This document shows, piece by piece, positions 10,367 through 21,689 of a stretch of 64,000 bases of DNA; position 1 is the first letter of the stretch; each line of letters begins with the position of its first letter. The notes under the pieces were generated by a model. That model was not told where the DNA came from. It worked only from the letters and a program-made list of their open reading frames with translations, and did no database searches. Position numbers and translations under genes: made by a program. Source of the stretch: Cylicocyclus nassatus (taxonomy: Eukaryota; Nematoda; Chromadorea; Rhabditida; Strongylidae); contig CATQJL010000112.1 of NCBI GenBank assembly GCA_958299035.1, forward strand, positions 16,654,880-16,718,879, read 5' to 3'.

Positions 10367-12286
10367 GCTTGTACTTCCAAAGGAATTGCGTTGGTGAGTT
10401 TATGGGCGCATTACCTAACAGTGAAAATCAATAAATACCAAATAAGTTTGGAAGTGCACCTTGCTTCCGCAACAAATTCTTCAGCTTTTTTACATAAAAA
10501 GTTCTTGTTGATGGTGTCAGTGGTCCGACAGACTGCCCCAAAGCAATTAGTTGCTGAAAAAAAAGGCTGCTGAAATCTACCATAGCTCTTCTCCTAGCTT
10601 GAAATCAAATTCATTGGGTCATTTGCTGAGTGCGTCACAGACTGAAAATGAGAGCGAAATCAACGCTAGAAAGAAGACATGGAAGATCCTGATTACGCAG
10701 AATATTTTTCTGTGACTTTGGTCAAAACCTAATGAGTAAATATTCCGATCTAAGTGCTTTGCTAATATCCTGCAACATTTCCACATCTTGGAGACTGCTA
10801 TTGATAATAGAAAGGGAGCGATTTAACAATAACCGTATCTCTTATCATACTCTCATATTCGTTTCGTTTATTCAAGGTTCCTTTAAATTCGCGAGAAAGT
10901 ACCAAACCTTTGCTGCTTAGCACACCAAAAAAGAGGAATGAAACCAAATTATGAGATTAAGAAAGGCTATAATGAGTGTTGGAAGGTAAATGCTGAGCAT
11001 TTACTCTAAAACAACGACGATACTATACTATCATTGACCTATTAGGTTGTCCCGAAAGCTTTGTCCGTTTTTTCAAGCTATCATAGAAATGCGTGGAACG
11101 AAGACAGGGAAACGCTCTAGGCACCATTCGACGCAACTTTTCCTCCTCTTTCTAACAGTCAAGCCCGCATGCCGACTACTCTTTCGCTCACTGAGATAAA
11201 CGCCGAAATTTCGAACCCATGGTTTTTACTATGTCAAGTTTGACAATTTTTCACAATCTTCATTTCCAACTTTTAGAAGACCTTTGATAGCCCTCAGATA
11301 GAGAGTAAGCAAAGGGCAATGCAATGCAATTATTTGGCGTATCTAGCTGGCTTTCCAATATTTTAAAGATAATTTTTTCAGAAGTCTTCACTTTTGCGAA
11401 GTTCTAAAATACAGAAACGCTCGAATAAACAAATTATCGGATTTTGAAGCTTTCAAAAACCGATTACGATTATTCACTATTTTTACGAAGCAAATGAGCG
11501 TTTACCGCTTCGAAATACATGATTTTGCATTTTACGTGTACACGCTGGGGTGAGGTCAAATTCAAGAATTATGGAAATTTTATCGCTAAAGACCCACAAA
11601 TTGGAGGAAAAATACACTCACTGGAAAGAGGAAGAAAAGCTGCATCGAATGACACTTTAGTTGTGCGCCGTTTTATGTTTTATGGTTCATGGCATCACCA
11701 AAAGTGGAATTTGATAGCATCAGAAAAATAATTCTAAAAAATTATCAAGGCAGGCTATAGATGCCGCAAAATTGCATTATGTTGCCCTCTGCTTACTCTA
11801 TCAGATGGCTATCAAAAGTCTTCCAAAAGTTGGAAATGAAGATGTGAAAAATTGCCAAACTTGGACATAGTAAAAACCATGGGTTCGAAATTTTGGCTTT
11901 TATCTCGATGAGCAAAAGAGTAATCGGCACGCGGGCTTGACATTCAGAAAGAGAAGGAAAAGATGCTCGGGTAGTGCTTAGAGCGTTTCTCTATCTTCGT
12001 TCACGCGTTTCTATGATAGGATGAAAAAACGGACAAAACTTTCGGGACAACCTAATAAAACGAGAAAAAATGCCGAAAATCTTAAAAAAAAATCTCTAGC
12101 TTGTAAGGAAGATCTGGATAAATATATTATAATCTGGAAAAATATATTATGAAAAAAGAACGCTCAAATAAAAACCAGCCGATATTGATCTCAAAATGTT
12201 TGAATGGAAATGGAGACATACTTGCCATAAAACTGCTTGTAAACTACCTGGCGAAGTTCATTGTCGGAGAGATTATTCAAGTCCAT
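10367..12286 (-). CDS. LEM-domain protein gene (emerin/LEM2-like), copy 1, 5' exons
   Basis: LEM domains bind the chromatin protein BAF at the inner nuclear membrane. Three exons join in frame on the minus strand: 12286-12248 (MDLNNLSDNELRQ), 10553-10460 (QLIALGQSVGPLTPSTR, then TFYVKKLKNLLRKQ) and 10414-10367 (about 16 residues with NAPINSPTQF). Helix-start LSDNELR, the VGP turn and TR.FY.KKL match the LEM fold at the protein's extreme N-terminus, as in emerin and LEM2. The ATG lies about 30 nt after a TTTATTACAG acceptor with no visible upstream exon, suggesting a trans-splice site. Intron 2 is 45 nt; intron 1 is 1,694 nt because a mariner-like element sits in it. A second copy lies at 14195-15165. 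Further exons (linker, membrane segment) are not identified, so this may be a partial or dead gene. Confidence 0.7.
11042..12055. mobile_element. Mariner-like element, 1,014 bp, inside LEM intron 1
   Basis: Termini TTAGGTTGTCCCGAAAG and inverse CTTTCGGGACAACCTAA are flanked by TA on both sides (11040-11041, 12056-12057). The outer 300 bp on each side are inverted repeats (GCGTTTCC/CTATCTTCGTTC region, CATGGGTTTTTACTATG region), so it is partly palindromic. No intact transposase: the longest central frame (11519-11731) shows no DD34D motif. The paralogous intron at 14438-15126 lacks it, and subtracting it leaves 678 nt against 689 nt there. Confidence 0.85.
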
Positions 12287-12369
12287 TTTGAACGACTGCT
12301 GATTATGAAGCGATCTGTAATAAATGCGATGTGTGCACATGACTACAGACGGGGTGCGTAGCAAGTGGT

Positions 12370-13340
12370 ACTCGAGCAGCCGACTGCTGCCGCAGCCAGC
12401 CGCCGGAGCTGCTGGCAAAGCCGCTGCAGATGGTACAGTGATCATTCTCGTCGTCTAGAACTCTTGCCGAGGAAATTTTCTCGGACCTCTCGCGCTGAGG
12501 TGCGATATGGCTCAGAAATAGTTGATATATGCAAAAAACAAAGTATAGAGTTCATTGAAGGAAAATAGTCACAAATTTCAATCATGTTGAATACTCGAAA
12601 TTACTCGAAAATTAATCGAAATTTAAAATTTAAATTAGTCGAAATGTTTGATTTCGGAAAAAAAATTTTTTTGAACCTCGCAGAAGGGACGAAAATAGTT
12701 ACAGGAAACTGTTATGGATGTAATTGTACGCTAATTTGTCAAAATTAGTATTTTATGGGCTAGTAATGTTAAGCGAGCTAAATAAGTCAAAATAGGTAAT
12801 ATAGATTGATTAAGCTACTGATAAAAATGGAAATATGCCAGGAGTGCTGATAACAGGGTTTTATAGATGGTATGAATGCAAAAACGAAAAAAGAATACAC
12901 TCTAGTTGCTGTAATATGAGAAAAGCCAAAAATACAAAAAAATAAAATTCTATTTCTCTTTAAAATGCAAAATTTCAGAAATTTGCTCGGGTCGCTGAAA
13001 GCTTAAGGTTGGGCTTGCTCAACAACAAAAAGTCGAATTTTTTCCTCAGTGCTCAGATCGCTAAGCACATGAAAGATGGATAAAAACCCGTCGCTTCTAA
13101 ATCAGCTGAGAAACTGCAAAGTTCCCCACTCGAACATATTTTTGGGGATCAAAGTACGTTTTCTGAGCAACTGTTTTATACTTTTAACTATTATCCAAAT
13201 GACTTTGGAAGCCAAGATGTACATTGCTCAATAGAAACCTTGGGTGATTCTTGGCCAGCCTTCAAGCTGCTTTCTGTAATAAATATTTTTGATCGCATTG
13301 TGCGTAATCGAACGAAAGCGGGACGCTCCGGAATGCTTAG
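12370..13340. other. No gene recognised
   Basis: Begins with a G+C-rich stretch (CAGCCGCCGGAGCTGC near 12,400), probably 5' flank of LEM copy 1, then AT-rich DNA to 13,340. No splice-bounded coding segment or element ends were found. Confidence 0.4.
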
Positions 13341-13399
13341 ACTGATTTTCACATAGCTGCACCAAATTTTAGATCGATTCGTTGGTAACCAAAAGTTTC

Positions 13400-13600
13400 G
13401 GCTTTTTTAAAGTGGAACCTATAGTTCTGGTCAGCACTGCAAGATAAAATATAGAAGAATGTTTGCCATGCAAAGTAGAAGGAGCGCCCAAACTCCACTT
13501 GATAACCAAAACGATGATGGGCGTAATCATGAAGCAATATTGCCTCTGGAAAGAACACAATGCACAGATTCATCAAGAGAGATGAATCTTATCAATGGTA
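13400..13600 (-). other. Possible membrane-segment exon downstream of LEM copy 2
   Basis: After an acceptor-like TTCTTTCCAG on the minus strand (about 13,555) a frame reads CFMITPIIVLVIKW then SLGAPSTLHGKHSS. Part of it (GAPST...KHSS) matches 16560-16630 on the same strand, which continues upstream into a hydrophobic frame with ALAILLLTIVLSLMI. It is on the same strand and downstream of LEM copy 2, where a membrane-anchor exon would be expected. No donor-acceptor chain links them, so this is inference. Confidence 0.3.
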
Positions 13601-13714
13601 TTCTAGAAAAAGAATATGTCACTGATGCGACGCAATAAGTCAATAGTGGAAGAAACAACGAAAATGATGCCAAAACTACAAGTCCGAGGTTGAGGCTTTG
13701 GCCATACTTTACCC

Positions 13715-13945
13715 ATGTTAGCCGTGTTACCGGTGTTACTAGTGTTACTCGTATTACTCGTGTTACCCGTGTTACCCGTATTACTTGTGTTACTAGTGTT
13801 ACTAGGGTTACCCTTGTTAATCATTTCACTATTCAACAGCAATAAAAGCGGTAACACTATTAACACCCGTAACACCTGTAACACGGGTAACACGGGTAAC
13901 ACTAGTAACACGAGTAATACGGGTAACATTAGTAACCTGTGGCAT
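13715..13945. repeat. 9-bp minisatellite arranged as a hairpin
   Basis: About ten variants of GTTACTCGT/GTTACCCGT on one side (13715-13815) face about ten inverse units (TAACACGGG, TAACACGAG) on the other (13845-13940), across a 30-bp spacer. Both strands are therefore open in several frames, giving meaningless LVLPVL and NTSNTG proteins. Confidence 0.9.
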
Positions 13946-14110
13946 ACCCAGGATTTCCATTCGGGAGGGGGGGGTGGGCAAAAAAAATTTCTGATGAAGG
14001 TGCGTGGCGTCAGCACTCCGAAAAATTTTTCCGTAGCTTCCAAAAATTTTTGCGGGCCCATAACCCCGAAATTTTAGAAAAAAGGGGCTGACGTGGGGGC
14101 CCGAAAAAAA
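13945..14110. mobile_element. Left end of a CAGTGGCGG/G-tract element
   Basis: TGTGGCATACCCAGGATTTCC followed by a G run, then TGCG...ACTCCGAAAAATTTTT and GCGGGCCCATAAC. These match the landmarks of the element at 24780-25055 (CCAGGATTTC, G tract, GTGGGCCCATGG). Only this end is present here. Confidence 0.45.
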
Positions 14111-14194
14111 AATTTTATAAGGCTAAAATGAATTTTTTCTCAAACTTTGAAACATATTTCAATTGTTGTATTAGATAATAAATAGGTCTCACAC

Positions 14195-15165
14195 CAAATA
14201 ACTGCGCATTGTGCGGAACGTCCTCTGTGCCTCCTTCAACAGAACTCCTCGGATTCCTTCTCGGAAATAGCGTTGGTGGGTTTATGGGCGCATCACCTAA
14301 CAGTAAAGAATCAGTAAACATCCAAATAAGCTTGGAAGTGCACCTTGCATCCGCAACAAATTCTTCAGCTTTTTCTTATACAAAGTTCTTGTTAATGGTG
14401 TCAGTGGTCCAACAGACTGCCCCAAAGCAGTTAGTTGCTGAAAAAAGCTGTTAGACACTTACTGCAGCTCTTCTCCCAGCTTGAAATCAAATTTTCATTG
14501 GGTCATTTGCTAAGTGCGTCACAGACTGAAAAAGCGGTATTTGTGAATTTAACGCTAGAAAGAAGACACGCAAAATTGTACTGATCACTCAGGATGTTTT
14601 TATGTGACTCATTTGGTCAAAAACCTAGTGGATAAATAGTTCAAAATAAGTTTTACGGCTAATGGTAACATTTCACATCAAGGAAGCCTTAATAATAATA
14701 GAAAGGGAGTGACCCTATTAGTCTGAACCGTTTATCTCCTATCATACTTTCATACTCGTTTCATATACTCAAGATTTGTTTGCTCTTGCGAGAAAGTTAA
14801 CAAAACTCTGCTGATTAGCACACCAGTAGAAAGAGAAATGCAATCAAATTCTAAGACTGATAAGGACTATGAAGGGTGAAAGATTTGGAAGATAGATGAT
14901 GAGTATTTATCTCAGATCAGTGACAATACGTACCATCACTGACCCAAATGCAGGAAAAAAGCGTCTAAAATCTTTACAATTTTTGGCCTTGTAGAAAAAG
15001 TCTGAAAAAATATTGTGGGAAAAACGGTCAAACGATGACCAGCTAATGTGATAATTTTAAATCTCAAAGATTTCCAGATACTGGAAATGGACACATATTT
15101 GTCATTCACAGTTGCTTCAAACCCACCTGATGAAGTTCATTGTCGGAGAGATTATTCAGGTCCAT
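14195..15165 (-). CDS. LEM-domain protein gene (emerin/LEM2-like), copy 2, 5' exons
   Basis: Exons on the minus strand: 15165-15127 (MDLNNLSDNELHQ), 14437-14344 (QLTALGQSVGPLTPLTR, then TLYKKKLKNLLRMQ) and 14296-14195 (GDAPINPPTLFPRRNPRSS onward, about 34 residues). The residues form a complete LEM motif, and TRTLYKKKL is closer to the family consensus than copy 1's TRTFYVKKL. Intron 1 is 689 nt, intron 2 is 47 nt. Donors are CAG|GTGGGT, AAG|GTGCAC and TTG|GTGTGA (the last uncertain, as the frame stays open). Exon 3 differs from copy 1 after the first dozen residues. The likely role is nuclear-envelope attachment of chromatin through BAF, from the family. Confidence 0.7.
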
Positions 15166-15169
15166 TTGG

Positions 15170-15640
15170 AACGATCGCTTATTATGAAGCGATCTGTAAT
15201 GAATGCGACTTGTGCATATGACTGTAAACGGACCGAAAAAATGATTACGCTCTGTAGCTTGGGCGAACACAAAAGACAAAGAATTCTAATAAAAAGGATA
15301 GTGTGTGTGGTTTTAGCATATGTTGTGCAGACGCGAACGCACTCTACTTCATAGTCGAAGAGGCTAATAAATTTTTGTGGGCGTATTACAGTGGCTTGCG
15401 GGGGCCAGCAGATACCATTCAGTGCTTTTATTTTCCCAGATTACTCTCGTACCAATTTACTGGCCCCGGAAGGCAGAAGGCTTGGTTGGCCTAAAGGCGG
15501 AATCGAACTTGACTCCGATCTGGTCATAGCGGCTCCTCATATCACTATGCTACTCGTCACACATTCTCGAACATATACTACAATTGGAACAAGCCAAAGT
15601 TCACAGAGAATAGAAAAAAAGACATTTCCAGATAAATGGT
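15170..15640. other. 5' flank of LEM copy 2; nothing further recognised
   Basis: Contains the TTCATTACAG acceptor-like site just upstream of the copy-2 ATG, then unassigned DNA. GGGCGAATTATG-type promoter elements cannot be called by eye. Confidence 0.4.
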
Positions 15641-15646
15641 CTTTCT

Positions 15647-16015
15647 GAAAGGCAGCGTCCATCCACCCAAAACCTATTCACCCCAAATTACTATTTATCC
15701 TACTAGCAGGCCTTTAATAGTAGACAAACTGTGTTGGACCGGTCCCCTCATTCTGCCCAAAAGAGGATATACGGGCTTGAATTCTCTTTGCGCTCTGCCC
15801 AATCAAGGATTGCTCCAGACTTGTTCTCTGTTCTGACAGGCAACGTGGAGACGAATACTTTGTGACGCGTCCACGTCTGCCGGAATAGGGCTTCAGAAAG
15901 GGGCAATTTTGGATTTTCCTTGTAATTTGAACGTTATATTCGAAATCAGCTCTATGGAAAGGCCCGATAACAGTAAAAACATGGAGGACGAAATTTTGGG
16001 TGGACGCCGCCTTTA
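15647..16015. mobile_element. TTAA-type MITE
   Basis: Left GAAAGGCAGCGTCCATCCAC and right GTGGACGCCGCCTTTAA are inverted repeats with CCCAAAA/TTTTGGG just inside. Same GGCAG-ended class as 2590 and 25781. The left TTAA has decayed to GAAA. Confidence 0.6.
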
Positions 16016-16599
16016 AGAAGGCCCGGTGGGATAAGAATGAGCAACTTCACGAACTAGCCTCACACAGTTGTAAATATTGGAAATCAACTGGAAACACCCT
16101 GTGAATAGTTTTTTTTTTTGAAGAAATAGCTCTTGTTAGATGTGCCGACACGGTAGGCACTTGCTCATGACTTTATCATCAACTCGCCAAAGTAGTGTAA
16201 AAGAAATGCATGAGCAGGACCCGTTGCGATAAAGCGTCTTTACCGATCAGATGTGAGTTAACCAACCCCACCACAGTACCAAACGCGTAAAGGCGTCTCT
16301 TCATAAAGCTCTAGCAAGACCTAAGCACTCAACATCTGGATCTACTAGCGAGATGCAGAATGGAAGTCGAAGATGGTACCGAATCGCTACAAATAGACTT
16401 GAAATCTTGAAGGAAAGGCAGAGGAAGTTACATCTGACGCTGCGAAGAAGTCAAGAGACAAAGTTTTTCAAAACCATCACTGACGCTCGTAGGGTTTGCT
16501 CATCTTCTGCAAGATCATATGAGAGAAGGTGAGATGGAGCTAAATAGGAAAAGTGTAGAAGAATGTTTGCTAAAGGTAGAAGGAGCGCTCATAATCTGC

Positions 16600-16910
16600 T
16601 TGCTGATCAAAATGATGATGTCTGATAACTGATGAATGAGGCTGGTTGTTATGATCATTAGTGAAAGCACTATAGTTAGTAACAATATAGCCAATGCAAA
16701 TAGCGGTCATCGTAAACTTATGAAGTGAAGCGTAACCAGAAAAGCAGTCAAATGTAGGAGGACCAGCTGAGGCAGTGTGGCCAACATGAGCGCCACATTT
16801 GAACATGACTCATCCAAAATCAGAAATATATCAAGAAGCTGAAACACATTCATATTTCGCAATTTCTTTCGACATTTTTTTGAGTTTTACTGGATATTAG
16901 CTGATTGCTA
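16600..16910. repeat. Sequence duplicated at 21690-21979, adjoining a Helitron
   Basis: About 300 bp, including AGCGCCACATTTGAACATGA and GAAACACATTCATATTTCGC, recur in the same orientation immediately before the Helitron at 21980. On the minus strand a hydrophobic frame (ALAILLLTIVLSLMI) is present in both copies, preceded by a stop. The shared block ends at the Helitron 5' end, which suggests co-mobilisation. Confidence 0.7.
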
Positions 16911-17414
16911 CTAGCTACTGGCTTACCCGGCTCCGCCCGGTCCTGTCAAAACACTATAATAAAGCTCTCATCCCTATCCCTGTACAAGCTTTCCCTGTGC
17001 CCACGTCTACATACCAATTTATTCCCGCTGTTTTAGTAATCAGCATGCTCGGTTACTCCTCTGTGCCAACTCCCAGCGCCGTAGCTCAAACTTTGCAAAA
17101 AAAAATCGCAAAATCGATAATAATTGAATTAAAAACCAATATTGTATTCGAAATCAGCATGCTCAATTACCCTCCTAACCTCCAAACCCGTAGATCAAAC
17201 TTTACAAAAAATCGATAAAAATCGATATAATCGATATCCATCTGACGGAAATTAGCCTATGGCACCCGCTCGGCCCGAAGTGTATGTGTGCAAAGATTGG
17301 TACGGATCGGTTCAGAAATAAAATTTTCTATTCGGAACATATCTACATACATACAGACATACAGACAAACAGACAGACAGACAGACAAAGAGACATTCAG
17401 CTATATATATAAGA
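16911..17414 (-). mobile_element. Non-autonomous Helitron-type element
   Basis: Minus strand: A|TCTTATATATATAGC start at 17414, (GTCTGTCT)n microsatellite, GGACCGGGCGGAGCCGGG near the end, CTAG at 16914-16911 followed by T. Internal units TCGATTTT...GCTACGG and GGGAGTTGGCACAG repeat, as in the copies at 31497, 40073 and 61898. Confidence 0.75.
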
Positions 17415-17906
17415 TTGTTACCTTTGTCATAGTAGCATTCCACCACAGCATCAAACGTGGGCAAGTCGTCTGTTTATAAAGCTCCAAAGCTTCACTGTTC
17501 TGTATAACATACGACAAAAGGCGCTACTCTCAGGCAACGTCAATGTAATGTTAATCGTTAACGTTAATCGGATGTGATCAACACCAGATTCATCTATACA
17601 TTCATCGCACATGAAAACGAAGTTTTTTAAGTGAAAAAAGAACAAGTTTTTGAAAGTTCGGCCATATTGGGGCATAATATCTTATCCTAACAGTAGAAAG
17701 CTCTGAGTATACTTGAAATGTGATAGTAGCGGCTTCAAACTATTTCCATACAGCAAATCATAGCTAAGAGACTACAAGAAAAATTTTTATTGCATGAAAA
17801 ATAAGGAATCTATTGTTTAGCCAACCTGGTATGAAAATTAACTGATTCATTTGAAAATCAGAGAATTTGAAAAAAAATCCAATTCTTTCTGAAGCCTCGA
17901 TGGTTA

Positions 17907-19566
17907 GGGTGCCTTCATACCGCGCCGGCAGCCGCTGCTAGCAGCCCGTAGCAGCCGCCAGCAGCCCGTAGCAGCCCGTAGCCGCTGCTGGCCGCTTTCG
18001 TTATTCAAGCAAAATTATCGGAATCTTACTAGTTTGAGTGCTCCTGCCTACGCTTTTCATTATCTACGCTTTTCCTTTGTTGCCGTCAGTATGCAGTTCG
18101 ATCACATATCATACATGTGTCCATTGTTGTCATTTACTTCTTGCCGTATGGTCATCCTGTTGAACCAAAGTTCGCAAAAGATTTTTTCCGGTGTAAGGCT
18201 TCATACATACCTGACGATGGGTGGCTATAGCTGACGATGTGTCGCTGCTAGCAGCAACGCTTTATGTGCGTATCGATTGTAGTCAAGCGACGCTGCTGCT
18301 CCCAGCTGCTGCAGCCAAAGCGAAACAGACCCGCTATAGCTAGCGTGCTGCGTTGCTTCTAGCTGCTCTCTGCTGCTCCCTGCTGCTACGCGATATGAAG
18401 CTCACTTTTTGTGAGCTTTTCTCAGCTGCTCCATGCTGCTATCAGCTGATTTCGCTCGCATTTGCCCCTATTTACCTTTTTTGTGTTTTAAAATGATTTC
18501 CAGAGTAATTGTTGCGATAAGTGAACTATGACAATTTTGCGAGGTTATCAAAAAGAATGTATAAGGTGAACAACTCAATCTGAACGAGATAAACTCTATA
18601 AGACCTCTGGGATCAAAATAGAATATGAATGGAGTACGATGAACAGCTCAGATATTTATCAAGGAAAATAGTAGGGTGTTGCTGGCCCACTTATACAATA
18701 CGGCAGCAAATATATCTAGTTTAATTGTTGCCTCAAGCACACTAAAGGTCATGTATGCATTCAAATTAATATCTGTCAAACTATCTCAAATTCTTTAGTA
18801 AATGCAGCATTTGTGCGCTGTGTGCTTATTAAACAAAACTTTATAGTGATAATAGAGTACTAGATTTCATGATTCATGGATCGCAGTAATGAGATTCATT
18901 CAATTCATTTCTCCGATAATCTATAGATCAGCTGGGAGGGCTAATAATACTTCGCTCGCACCTAAAATGCACTCATGTCAGCAGCTACCGGCAGCTAAAA
19001 GCAGCGGAGACAGCAGCGATTCGCCAATACCCGCTATACCTCCATCATCAGGTATGTATGAAGCCTAATTCGCACTGTCTTTAGATGCGTCCAGTTCCTG
19101 CAGGTGTGCAATTTGTTTTTTGAGTATGCTTCTGCTTAATTTTTTGTTGGTTATCGGTGCATATTTAACTTGCATTCTACTGTTTCGCAAGTTGAATTCA
19201 TTTGCAGGTTGAGTTCTTCTGGCTTTGATTATCGCTCACAATCGTTTTAAATAAGACAGATTGCAAAAGAATGTGAGCGCGACAGGATACAATATGCGGA
19301 AGAGAACGATGAACACAAATGTGTTGTAGAGGGGGGGGGGTTGAACTGCATATTAGCGGTAATAAGGAAGAATAAGCGTAGAAGATGAAAAGCGTAGACG
19401 GAGCACTCAAACCAGTATGATTTTGACGATTTTGCTCCTATGACAAAGGCGGCCAGCGGCGGCTATGGGCTGCTACGGGCTGCTGGCGGCTGCTACGGGC
19501 TGCTGGCGGCTGCTGGCGGCTGCTACGGGCTGCTAGCGGCGCTGCCGGCGCGGTATGAAGGCACCC
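17907..19566. mobile_element. PIF/Harbinger-like foldback element A (CAG/CTG-rich), interrupted
   Basis: Termini GGGTGCCTTCATACCGCGCC and its inverse are flanked by TTA on each side (17904-17906, 19567-19569), the TWA target duplication of PIF/Harbinger. The arms contain runs of GCAGCCCGTAGCAGCC and continue inverted (GAGTGCTCC...GAAAAGCGTAGAC). Element B (18197-19065) sits inside, so the original length was about 788 bp. No transposase. Confidence 0.75.
18197..19065. mobile_element. PIF/Harbinger-like element B nested in A
   Basis: Termini GGCTTCATACATACCTGACG and inverse (CATCAGGTATGTATGAAGCC), flanked by TAA (18194-18196 and 19066-19068). Arms contain GCTGCTAGCAGC-type repeats and CTATAGC. 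869 bp. Confidence 0.75.
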
Positions 19567-19569
19567 TTA

Positions 19570-20468
19570 GGCTTGAGATATACCTGACGATGGAGGTATA
19601 GCGGGTGTTGGCGAATCACTGATGTCTGCGCTGCCCTTAGCTGCTCGTGGCTGCTGCGCTGGGTATGCTGTGGGTGCAAGAACGAAGTAACTTTACCCAT
19701 TACTATTATTAGCTTAGGTCATTAAGGAAAGTAAGTCTTTACGATTACCAAAATTGAGAAATAATATGAGACTCAAAAAAGTGGTACTGTTTTTATCAAG
19801 AAATTTTCTTTATAACAAGCATAAAATGGCGTGCCAAATGTTGCATATGCTGAGAAAATTTTAATCATTTGACAGATATCAAGCGATTGTCACAGTAGAA
19901 CCTTGATGTGTGCTTGAGGCAACATCTAAACTATCTAAGTCATAGCAGCGTTAATTTGTTGAGGTGTGCTAGTAATATCCCACTGAATCGTTTAAATCCT
20001 CTAACTTTTCATCGTTACTCTAATTTGATTACGCAGTTGATCAGATTTCATTCTTTGTCGACTTTGTCAGTTCTTTATCGATCTTATCGATGCATTTGCT
20101 TTTCGGTGAATGTCATAGTTCATCAGTATCAAAACTGCTTTAGAAATCCTTCAGAAGTTCAGAAATATGTTAAAAATGGGCAAATCCAAGCAAATTCAGC
20201 GTTAGCAGCTCGAAGCAGCTGAGAGAAGCTCACAAAAAGTGAGCTTCATATCGCGTAGCAGCGAGGAGCAACAACGAACAGCTGGGAGCAGCAGGGAGCA
20301 GCAAGAAGCAGTGCAGCATCGCTAGCTATAGCGGGTCTGTTTCGCGTTGGCTGCAGCAGCTAGGAGCAGCAGCGTCGCTTGGCGTCAATCGATACGCACA
20401 AAGGACGTTGCTGCTCGCAGCGTCTTATCGTCAGCTATAGCCACGCATCGTCAGGTATATCTCAAGCC
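19570..20468. mobile_element. PIF/Harbinger-like element C, next to A
   Basis: Termini GGCTTGAGATATACCTGACG and inverse, flanked by TTA (19567-19569 and 20469-20471). Its interior is an inverted homologue of element B, including GAGCAGCAGGGAGCAGC, GTGAGCTTCATATCGCG and the TTGAGGCAACA region. 899 bp. Its left TTA is the same triplet that ends element A. Confidence 0.75.
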
Positions 20469-20627
20469 TTAGTGCTTATTCACGGGTGTGGTAGAAGAGG
20501 AACGGTAGCAACTGTCAGCTGCTGTTGTTAACGCATGGCGATGTTTTTCTGTTAACGTTATATGTTTTTAATGTTTTCATGTTTTCTCATAATGCGCTAA
20601 TATCAGACTCAGTAAAAATGAGTAGAG

Positions 20628-20965
20628 TTAAAGGCATTGTCTCTGCAGAATTTCGTTTTTCAGATTTTCAACATATCGGAGCCTTCTCGCCATAATTGAT
20701 TCATATCTGGGCTTTTCAGCGCATGAAAGTGGCGAAAATAGGCTTCTTCCAAAGCTTTTCAGATCCGCATATAGAGGATGGGCGGGGACCGGAACGAGGG
20801 CGGAGTGCGAAAGAGTCCCGTGTATTTTCACCGAATGCGGACCTAAAAAGCATTGAAAGCCTATTTTCCCATTTTTATGCGAAAGCCCAGATTGGGATTC
20901 CTCATGGCGAGAAGGCTCCAAGGTGAAAAACTGTAAACGATATTCTGCCAATACACTGCCTTCAA
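20628..20965. mobile_element. TTAA-type MITE
   Basis: Left TTAAAGGCATTGTCTCTGC, right CAATACACTGCCTTCAA. The arms pair over CATATCTGGGCTTTTCAGCG near 20,705 against GCGAAAGCCCAGAT near 20,880. A partial relative lies at 36105-36270. Confidence 0.65.
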
Positions 20966-20974
20966 AGTCAATGC

Positions 20975-21215
20975 TATCTTATACATTGGGTGTCTCCAAA
21001 TCCTGTACACACTGTTTGATCGTTAGTAACTCTCTTGCATCGATATCTTTCGTCAAACTCCGAGCACCATTCTGTAAAGCTGGCTTTTACTCAGATTTAC
21101 AATACGGAGCGAACCGCCAATATCTTTTCATTGTCGACGAATCATTAAGCATTGAGGGCCATTTTCCCTCAGAAGTGGAACCAAACAAGCCAAAAACTCT
21201 TATAGTAGGCTAGTC
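20975..21215. mobile_element. Half of a TIR element related to 54053-54710
   Basis: TGTACACACTGTTTGATCGTTAGTAA, TCTTTCGTCAAACTCCGAG and the AATACGGAGCGAACCGCC stretch parallel the left half of the element at 54053. A smaller piece is at 26510-26555. No matching right half is present. Confidence 0.5.
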
Positions 21216-21689
21216 GATGTCGCTGATTTTATTTTTTTTTTGAGTTAACTTATGTATACACTCGTGTATACACAAAAAAACGAAATTGAACAGAAAATAT
21301 GACAACACAAAATCAAGACAAAAGACAGCCGATCCTCAGTCACAGAAGGAAGCGGAGTTGTGTAAACGGAACGCAAGACAAAACAGATATCGAAGCCCTA
21401 TCATGTGACGATGTAGACATTCGATTGTCAGCATCAGCAAAGCCGAAGGAGAAAGCGTTTTGTCCAAAATAGTAATCTTGCTTTATCCGAAGTTTATGAA
21501 GACTCTTTTTTAGGTGTCACCGAGCCTCCGGTGAAAAACTAGCTGACCTGACCCCGGAGGAATAGTTGTTTTAAAAAAGAGCGAGATTCGAGCTGGCAGT
21601 GGTAGGGATAAACATTTACGAACACTGAGCGATTCATAGCCGATCAAGGTTGGAGGGGGGGGAATACGGTGAAGGAATATGATGTAAAC

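Noticed and set aside
13603..14077. Long overlapping frames on both strands encoding (LPVLLV)n and (NTSNTGNT)n
   Set aside because: They are translations of a 9-bp minisatellite hairpin; no splice sites or domain.
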